From Ceratorhiza oryzae-sativae (lineage: Eukaryota; Basidiomycota; Agaricomycetes; Cantharellales; Ceratobasidiaceae): a stretch of 64,000 nucleotides of DNA. This document shows, piece by piece, positions 56,695 through 64,000 of this stretch. How positions within the stretch are numbered: the first letter of the stretch is position 1; every line of letters begins with the position of its first letter. The notes below the pieces were generated by a model. It was not told the origin of the DNA. It ran no database searches and was given only the letters and a program-made list of their open reading frames with translations. A program made the position numbers and the translations under genes. The stretch spans positions 1,660,025-1,724,024 of the forward strand of contig JARWMV010000237.1 in assembly GCA_030998015.1 (NCBI GenBank), in the 5' to 3' direction.

Positions 56695-58254
56695 ATGCCG
56701 CGCCAGCTCCTGTCCAGCCCGAGCCCGACGCCGACGGCCCCCTATCCCCACGTCGAGCAGCCCGTGGTCACCGACCCGCCCAGGCTAGTCCCGCTCGAGC
56801 TCGCCCAGGCTCAGCTCCAACACGAACACGACGAGTCCCAGCAGGGCTCCAGCCGCGACCACGATCCAGTTCGCCGCGCCCGCCGAAGACGAAGTGCAAA
56901 GCTCGAAGAGCGACAGTCCTGTGAGTGTCCTGCCAGTTCACCAGCTGCTGAGCTGACAAGGCACAGATCCCACATGCGGTGACGTCGGCAACGACATTCT
57001 GTCCTGCTACCCCACCGCAAACACCACGGTTGTGCAAGGCGGCTGGACACGTTATGTCTGTGCGTGTATCCGTCGCTTCCCGTGCCCGCCCACCGCTCAC
57101 TCTTCCCAGGGAACTACCGCTACCCAGAGTACATTGGCTATGTCAACCTCGACATTTACCTCTTCCATGCCGACTCGGGCCAACCCGCCGCCAGCTGGAC
57201 AAATATCCCCAATGCTGCAGGCTGGCACGGCGTCACCGTCGGCGACGAGTTCTGGGGTACCCGCGGTGTAACGGGCTGGCATGACGGCCGAAATCAGACT
57301 ATGCCCTTTTACTTTCTCGCCGTTTCGGCCGGTGCTACCCTCAACGGCGGCGAGCCCCGTCAGTCCACGTTCACCGCCATACAGACCCGGCTCCCGGACT
57401 CGTACTTTCAGTCCATCGCCTCGGTTTCGTCCGCTGCGACACTCGCTTCCTTATCGTCCCTCTCCGCACTCAGTTCCCAGTCGGTCCAGTCGACCCGATC
57501 AGTCATCTCTCTCACCCCTTCCCTTGCGTCATCGTATGCGACCGCCCGGCCAACAGGCTCCAACAGCGGTGGCAACGGCTCCCTCCAGAACGGGGCGGCC
57601 AACTCGCCGTTTCCGAAATGGGCCATTGCGCTGCTCGTCATTCTTGGCGCTCTCGCCCTGTGCGCACTCCTGCTCCTCGCCTGGCTGGCCTCGCGTCAAA
57701 TCCGCTCTCGAAAGCGCAGCTTCAATCGCCGAAGCACAGGCTCGTCCACACCGATCATGGCCGCCCCTGTCAGCGCACCCACGACCGGACCAGACTCGGC
57801 CAGCCCAATCGACAATACCGCCGGACCCGCTGCCTCGATTATGGGTCGACCAGTCTCGATCAGGCGAGGTGGTCATGGCGGAGGTTCCCTGATCGGCGCA
57901 GGCGGTATTCACGCCGGCACCGACGGTGCCTCGACCCGCTCGGCCGAAACAGGTCCAATCTCGGGTCAAGACGCTGCTATCGTGGCCAATGCATTCCGCC
58001 AGATGCTGCGCAAGCCCGATTTCGCGGGTCGACCAGAGGAAGAAGGTGAAAGCCCCGAGGAGAGGAGTGCTCGAGAACAGGCGGAAATGTTGAAAGAGCA
58101 GCTAGCCGAGGAAGGACGGGACATTCAGAGCGTACGCAGCGAACGCGGTGTCCGTGTTCATACTACCGAGGACGGCGCCAGCTTGGAGGACGGAGCCGGC
58201 TGGAGCGTTGGCCATGGCAGTGGAACACCTAGACCAGGTACACCCCGCCGATAG
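56695..58254 (+). CDS. Single-pass plasma-membrane-type protein, unknown function
   Basis: ATG 56695 (MPRQLLSSPSPTPTAPYPHV), first intron 56921-56966, then PTCGDVGNDILSCYPTANTT with paired Cys, a second intron, and NYRYPEYIGYVNLDIYLFHA and VTGWHDGRNQTMPFYFLAVS, a beta-rich outer domain. A Ser-rich stalk is followed by one membrane helix AIALLVILGALALCALLLLA with the stop-transfer RQIRSRKR, and a cytosolic tail with helix SAREQAEMLKEQLAEEG. Stop TAG 58254. The layout resembles fungal single-pass wall sensors, but no WSC or Mid2 signature is seen. The N-terminus lacks a clear signal peptide, so the true start may lie elsewhere. Confidence 0.68.
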
Positions 58255-60682
58255 ACTTGTCCTTTGCACTTTTTTTTTCCCTTCTTCCGCACTTGGGTTG
58301 ATTTATTAGCGAGTCCACTTTTTGCGTTGTTGCCTATGAAGCCTATCCTGTTTACCCCACTTTTATCTTTGCTCATTTCTCTGTGCTAGTCGGGACATTC
58401 TTCCGCTTGTTTGTCTATTCTTTTTCTCTTGGTAGCCCCACACTCGCTCTCACTCCACGCTCGTTTTACCCCACGCATTCTTTCCATACACAGCCAGAAG
58501 CAAAAAGGGCAAGCCCGGGCCAACTGTGCGTGCTCTTTTTCCTCATTTCATGCCCACATCCACGTTCTCCCGATCTCTACACTACCCCACCCGAGTCGCT
58601 CGTTTCTGGCCTTGGTTTTCTGCACAACCCCCTTCTTTCGATTGTGGATTAATGATGAGCGTGAAAAATTGCAGTTGGTTTGTCTGTATGAGAAGAAACG
58701 AATTCGTACGAAACGGGCCAGTGTCGGGGTATTATTCATCGTTGGATGCTTTCAGGGGTGCGAGCGTGGATGTTCCGGGACTTGCTGTATGTTAGGTAGT
58801 TTATTTGTTCGTGCGTCATTTTCTTTACTTTCGTCGCTTTGAACTTTTTTGAACTTTTTTTTTCCCTTTTCTAATACGTACACGCCAACTCTGCTAATTC
58901 TTTACACCTGTCTCACATAGACGATTGTTTTTTTTTTCTCTTTGCAATTTGGACTTGAATCGGACTGATGCACATATGAGAGAAGCGTCAACTTCGGGTC
59001 AGAGAGGGCCGGTACCATGTTCGGTTGCGAGGTCGTCCCTGAGGCGTGGTTCTGGACCAGGAAAGCCACAGAGGCTGGAATTTATAATGAATTCAACCTC
59101 AGGTCACAATCAGAATGTCGCGGACAGAGCGTCTGTCCTGTGAGCCACATGGCTATGAACAATGATCATGCCGTGGGCAGGCATGCTCAAGGGGAGGAAG
59201 AGTCTGGCCATTGAATGGGGTGCATGATACGCCACGCGTGTGGCAGGCGGGGGGGGGGGAGGGGAACCAGGTTCTTTCCTCGGCGAGGCGCAACGAAGTG
59301 AGAAAGGAAACCAAGTCCGGTGTCGGCTCGGCGGCCTGGTCGCCGGCGAGGAATGGTCATTTGTAAACACGGGAAGCATATATGTGCGAATTGGGGATAG
59401 CACACAAGAGTCTATTCCTCTCATTTGAATTTTTTTTTTGTGGGATTTTTACGGGGGAGGTTGGAGACAATGGGATTCGGCCACCGTGGCATGTGGGGTC
59501 GGAGGCGGTTGCGCTCCGGCGCATGTGGTCTGGGTCGCCCGTGTGCAGCAAATGGCAAGCGCTGTGATACCCGCTTGCGGTTGAATGGGCGCGTGCTCTC
59601 TCTCTCTCACACGCATGCGCACGGCGTAATCGCCATTCAACCCGATTCCGATGACGTACATGATCCAAAGCGCGATTTATTTATGCACACATGCCGTCAA
59701 TCGGAAAATTGACTCGTCTGTTCCGACGGCAGTAACCGGGCGGGCAATCGCTTGGGACAAGGTCCGTTCGGAGTCCGGGGTCGGTCGGACTAGAACGCTT
59801 GCTCATTTGTCCCGAGTCTGATCCAGAGAAAGTGTGTCGTGGTCAGTATGGCAACTCGTTTGTCTGCCCTGTTGGGTTATATTGATTGGGAAGCTCAGCC
59901 GTTTGTGAATGTCATCCGGGTGTCTTCGTGTTCAAAACGTTTCATTCTCTTTGTGCTCGTAAAATATACACATGCATTCAAGCTAGTTTCTTGACCCCCA
60001 TGTGTATACCGTTACCCAAAAATGTTGTTCCTGTGGACAAGTTTAGTTTGCCGTGTGGGCTATTTCACGATGATCTGATAGCCCAACTCACAAGAGTCCT
60101 GATCTCAGGACTAGTTCTGCAGCATTTGTTTCTGCTGCCTGTCTCGTTCTGCCAGTCCCGGTAAACGCTGTCAGGGGAATTGCTCGCACTGTATACTTCT
60201 CAGCACAAACCCAAGTAAACTTTCGGACAAGAGACCTACCACCCTCGATTCCATATGTCGATGTTTCAGGCGGTTCTCCTTGCGGTGGATCTAACAAGTC
60301 AATCATATGAGAATAATGTTTACCTACCTGCAAGAAGATTCGCGGCAAATATTACCTTGCGGTGTCGGCCTCAGGACTGGTATGGCAGTCCAAGAGGGTC
60401 GACCTGACGAAATTATCCTGGTGGTGTCCCACGAAACGCCAAGTCCAAGACGCTCCGCCCAAGTAGAAAGTTGATCGGTGTACGGGAGATTTTCATCAAT
60501 TGTGACCTCTGCCTCTTGGCTGCGTCCCGACATTTGCTATATGTATCGTTTGCAAATCCTACCTTCCAAAAAATTACAGAGGGGATCAAGCTCACATGCT
60601 TTAGGGCGAGTGTCTAGTGGAATGTTTCGTTATTCCGGTTTCTGTGGAATACCAAGCTTACCTCCTAAAACGAAGCGACATT
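58255..60682. other. Long intergenic region with T-runs
   Basis: The left part is T-rich (runs of 8-10 T near 58270, 58856, 58928 and 59429) and probably holds the 3' end of the membrane-protein transcript. A short TC repeat lies near 59598. No protein-like ORF was found. Confidence 0.45.
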
Positions 60683-62171
60683 TCAGCAACTCGAATGAGA
60701 GATTCCCCGAGGACACAGCAGTGTACGTACAATCTATACGCATACATTAGCTTAGCTATCAATAGGTAGGTCAAAACGAAGAAATAATAACCTTTACTAG
60801 AACTTCATGTGCACTAGGCCGCTCTTCTGGTGATTGAGCCCAGCAATCTTCAATGACCGGCCAGATGTATGATTGGCTCAGGGTCTCTTGACTGTTGCTT
60901 GGTTTAACCCCTGACTTGATCTTGCTCACAACTTCTACGTCGTGAACGTAATCGGCGTACGGGATCTTTTCAGACAAAATCTTGGCTCAGATGAAATCAG
61001 TAGGCATTCTCAACCAGCCGGAGACCAGCCAATCAACTCACCTCGTATATTGTACATCCCAAGGCCCATATGTCTGAAGCAACCGTGTACTCAATATCGT
61101 CTTCCGCTTCAAACTGCTCTGGGCTCATCCAGCGACATAATCCGGTAAAGGAAATTGTGGGGATCAGCGTTGCAAATCTTTGGACCAGTGCGGCAAGACC
61201 GAATCCTCCGAGTTTGATCGAATGGTTCTCGCCGATATAGATTTTGTCCTAAGATAGGGTTCTGGTAAAATTGATTTAATCGAGTGTTTCTCTTCTTACT
61301 GCATTGAGACTTCCATGTATGATGGGAGGGTCGAGTGTGTGGAGGTGTTTGAGGCCGTTTACCACACTGACAATCTCCAGTTTCCTTCGTCAATAATGCA
61401 GCATGATCTTCAGGTAAAAGCGGTCGACGCGTACGATATCAAAAGCGTTTAAATCGGTTGGCCACGGTCGCTTCGATCAATGCACAATTTCAGGATTATG
61501 ATGACTCTAGCTGAGAGAACTCTCACCGCTCGAATCGTTCCCTGTTCGCAATACTCTTCTTGTCTATTCAATCCATCTCGATCCGACAGTTTGTTTACTC
61601 TAATCACATTATTATGTCGAATGGCGCTCCATCGCTTCACTTGGCTCTTGTAATCCTGTCTTTCGCTGGGATCAATACCGTAGCAGTTGCGTGATCCAGT
61701 ACATTCTCGCCTGAATCAACATCGTCCAAAGTGTGTCCCTGGTATACTGAGCATCATGGGCAAGGATCTCCGGTATGTTCCTCTATGTTTGAAAATGGAC
61801 TTACCTGGTTATCCCGTCCGTGACGATAATATAACATCGACTCTGGAGTCAGTCTAACAGATTTGGAGACGTACTACTTTAAATCCTAAGCATAATGAAG
61901 ATCCATGTATGAGAAGCCTACCTTCCTCGGTTGAGCAGATAAAGAAGTTCCACCGACCGGCCCAGCCGTCTGCAGCCCAAAATCAGTCCTATACGGGTCC
62001 ATGAATAGATAGCAGGTGAACGACAGCCAGCTCACGTCACCATGTAATTAACCAAACGTCAGCCGCAGCTCCACGCGCAAGGAGAATTGATCCTGAGCTT
62101 GGAACGTGTTTAACAAATCGATCCGACGCCGCTTGTATTGGTTCAGAAGGCGAAGACGCTTCAGGATTCAT
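60683..62171 (-). CDS. K2: protein-kinase-like protein lacking catalytic aspartates
   Basis: Paralogue of K1. Start MNPEASSPSEPIQAASDRFV at 62171, then RGAAADVWLIT; later DYKSQVKRWSAIRHNNVIRV and GLNRQEEYCEQGTIRA. C-lobe: GLKHLHTLDPPIIHGSLNA, intron, IKLGGFGLAALVQRF, FTGLCRWMSPEQF, ASDIWALGCTIYE, EKIPYADYVHDVEVVSKIK and CWAQSPEERPSAHEVLVK. The last exon IVRTLLCPRGISHSSC ends at TGA 60683. HGS replaces HRD and GFG replaces DFG, so it should be catalytically dead, like K1. Some middle exons (61660-62030) are unresolved. It diverges from K3, with about 270 bp between starts. Confidence 0.7.
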
Positions 62172-62440
62172 GGTTGGCTGCGCTGGTAACGCGTCCTACG
62201 CGAGATCCACTCCAGAGCTTGGGTCTAATTAGTTCCCTGGTGGCGGGTTCTGGTAGAAGGTAGTTTACCTTGGCCAAAGGTCAAGTAATCTTACGCTCTA
62301 ATGTCCGATTAGATGTGACCGATGGGTTTATTGGATCGGATGACATTCGGAAGTTGCATCGTGCTTGATTTATCAAAACGAGCAACGGCTTTAATTTCGC
62401 CCCGAACCTCCGTCTCTCAAGCCCCGAAACTTTTGAATAT
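62172..62440. promoter_or_regulatory. Shared divergent promoter of K2 and K3
   Basis: 269 bp separate the start codons of the divergent genes K2 (minus) and K3 (plus). No single element stands out, but the arrangement allows joint control. Confidence 0.4.
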
Positions 62441-63719
62441 ATGTGCGATCATGTTATTACAGAGGAAGCACCTACCCTCTATGCAGCGGCCGACTTCGTT
62501 CCTATTCCTCCAACAGAGAATTTCTTTCTAGACTACACGGGCTACAGATCCTCCGTTCGCACGTAAGGCTTCGGTTTTCTATGTCCCTTATGCATCACTT
62601 GAATCAGCACCAAATATTCCAGAAAGTTCCTTAACAAAGGGATTAAAGCACCTGTGGCGGTATTCTATATCTCTCTAGACACAAAACGACTTCAACGCTC
62701 ACCACGGCCGGTTATCGTGTAGGTTGCAGTGAAAGCAGTTCGCTCACAAGCAGGAGAAGTAAGTATCTCTGAGGCTCAAACTGAGGTTTATGAGAATGAG
62801 CAGCTTATAGGATGGAAGTAAAGAGCTTTCGAATGAGCTGAAGGTCTGGAGGTTGCTCGATCCTAACCCAAATATTTCGAATTTTATTGGAGCTGGTCGG
62901 CTCGAAGAGTGGCCGTTTGATCACTTCTCCCTGGTATCCAAATATTGTGAATATGGGAACTCCAATAGTGTAGGTCAGAACACAGGCTCTATGAAGTGTG
63001 TATTTATTAGTACGAGACTAGTTCCTAGAGAAGAACAAGATTTCGGACCTCCAGCGAGTTCGTTTGGTGAGCTGCGATCTATAGATAGTCAATGGGTTTT
63101 CTTGATGGTCTTTCCAAGTTGAAGGATGTATTGAACGGAATAGTTCATATCCACAAGAAGTCCATTGTGCATGGCGACCTCAAAGGGGTATAGTGTGAAT
63201 TCTACTAATTCTTTTATTAAATTCTGAAGTTTTTTGTCCCAGACCAACGTACTTATCGAAAACAATGGAGACACCGCCAAAATAACTGACTTTGGTTCTT
63301 CGCTCATTGAGTGCCAATGTTCTATTGGCTCATACATACAGAGCGGAACGATCAATTGGGATGCTCCAGAGCAACTCAGGGGGGAAAACCATCGGCCAAA
63401 ACCGATATATGGTCGTTTGGTTGTGTCGCTCTGGAAGTGCGTGGGGGATATTGTCTTACTGCTGGTCGTTGATTATTTTGCTCTAGATCCTAATGGAAAT
63501 GCCGCCATACAATAGTATATTATATATATAGGAGTCGTTAATCGTATGGAAAGAGGCTATCCCCCGGCCACACCGAACGAAATTGACCTCGATGGGATGT
63601 TACGAATAACAATGTGGAGATTGATGCAGGACTGTTGGAGTTTTGAGCCCTCGGAACGGCCCACTGCGGAAGATTTAATGAAATCTATCAGTGAAGCGAT
63701 AGGGGGTCCAAATTCATAG
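62441..63719 (+). CDS. K3: TKL-like protein kinase, HGDLK type
   Basis: ATG 62441 (MCDHVITEEAPTLYAAADFV), then TTKYSRKFLNKGIKAPVA and VAVKAVRSQAGE with the ATP lysine, ELSNELKVWRLLDPNPNISN with the helix-C Glu, IVHGDLKG|TNVLIENNG with the catalytic Asp, ITDFGSSL (DFG present), SGTINWDAPEQL, KTDIWSFGCVALE and CWSFEPSERPTAEDLMKSI, ending at TAG 63719. All key catalytic residues are present, so it should be active, unlike K1 and K2. The frame shifts by one base in the GGGGGG run at about 63380-63385, between APEQL and KPSAKTDIW. This may be a sequence error. It belongs to the HGDLK kinases expanded in agaricomycetes. Confidence 0.75.
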
Positions 63720-64000
63720 CGATGATTTCCGTTATTGGGCTCGGTCTTGGAGAGATGAGGAAAGTGCAGGCACTTAACTCTAAGCATCTCGTTTCATGTT
63801 CTGGTATCGTTCAGAAGATACAACTGATATATTTAGGATTAAAAAGAGCAGATCTAAAAATTGTATACCTGAAAGAGATAGCATACATCATGCTTCTCGC
63901 CGCGCGAAGTTGTTAATCGGTTTGAATTTAAGGGTCAAATATACTGTCACGTGCTATTCTCCATGATTGCAAATACTGTTCAGCTGAGCACCATGCAACA
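63720..64000. other. 3' flank of K3 to the window edge
   Basis: AT-rich, no gene seen. Confidence 0.5.

Noticed and set aside
57281..57892. Plus-strand ORF of 203 codons
   Set aside because: Overlaps the longer membrane-protein frame with its convincing membrane helix; product is Pro/Ser/Arg junk.
59590..59615. CRISPR-like or tandem array
   Set aside because: Only a short TC microsatellite; no spaced repeats in the window, and the genome is eukaryotic.

Overview
The window looks like nuclear DNA of a filamentous basidiomycete, most likely an agaricomycete of the Rhizoctonia/Ceratobasidium kind. The reasons are dense short introns (about 45-85 nt, GT-AG with several GC-AG), GH55 and GH131-CBM1 glucan-degrading enzymes, HGDLK-type kinases, and many decayed transposons. 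The genus is an inference; no rDNA or other marker is present. All gene models were spliced by eye from frame, splice signals and family motifs.

Layout. 1-3.3 kb: 5' part of a decayed Ty3/gypsy retrotransposon (minus), with an extra zinc/coiled-coil ORF before gag. 3.4-6.7 kb: a multi-exon gene of unknown function carrying a non-autonomous hAT element in an intron. 7-8.2 kb: two palindromic MITE-like repeats. 8.8-13.8 kb: a secreted GH55 beta-1,3-glucanase convergent with a damaged SMP-30/lactonase-like gene. 13.8-17.2 kb: repeats, a pogo-like transposase remnant and a LINE RNase H remnant. 17.2-20 kb: a Ser/Thr kinase.

20.9-37.2 kb: the most interesting stretch. It holds five diverged paralogues (called ZF-A to ZF-E here) of a two-C2H2-finger protein, all on the minus strand. 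They share an upstream RYF-type motif and the intron that splits finger 1. Interspersed with them are a small coiled-coil gene, a single-pass membrane protein and a membrane-anchored Cu/Zn superoxide dismutase.

38.4-45 kb: a pseudokinase-like gene (K1), a small tail-anchored protein and a Vnx1-like vacuolar cation/H+ exchanger. 45.3-50 kb: a small unknown gene apparently hit by a 5'-truncated LINE (12-bp target duplication, poly-A tail), then a compact hAT element with an 8-bp duplication. 50.9-58.3 kb: a damaged secreted GH131-CBM1 enzyme, a SAM methyltransferase and a single-pass membrane protein. 60.7-63.7 kb: a second pseudokinase (K2) head to head with a catalytically plausible kinase (K3).

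Several otherwise good genes carry one-base frame breaks, some in homopolymers (kinase poly-C, methyltransferase A-run, K3 G-run). Those could be assembly errors. The SMP-30 and GH131 genes carry several lesions and may be real pseudogenes. No tRNA, rRNA or CRISPR array was seen.
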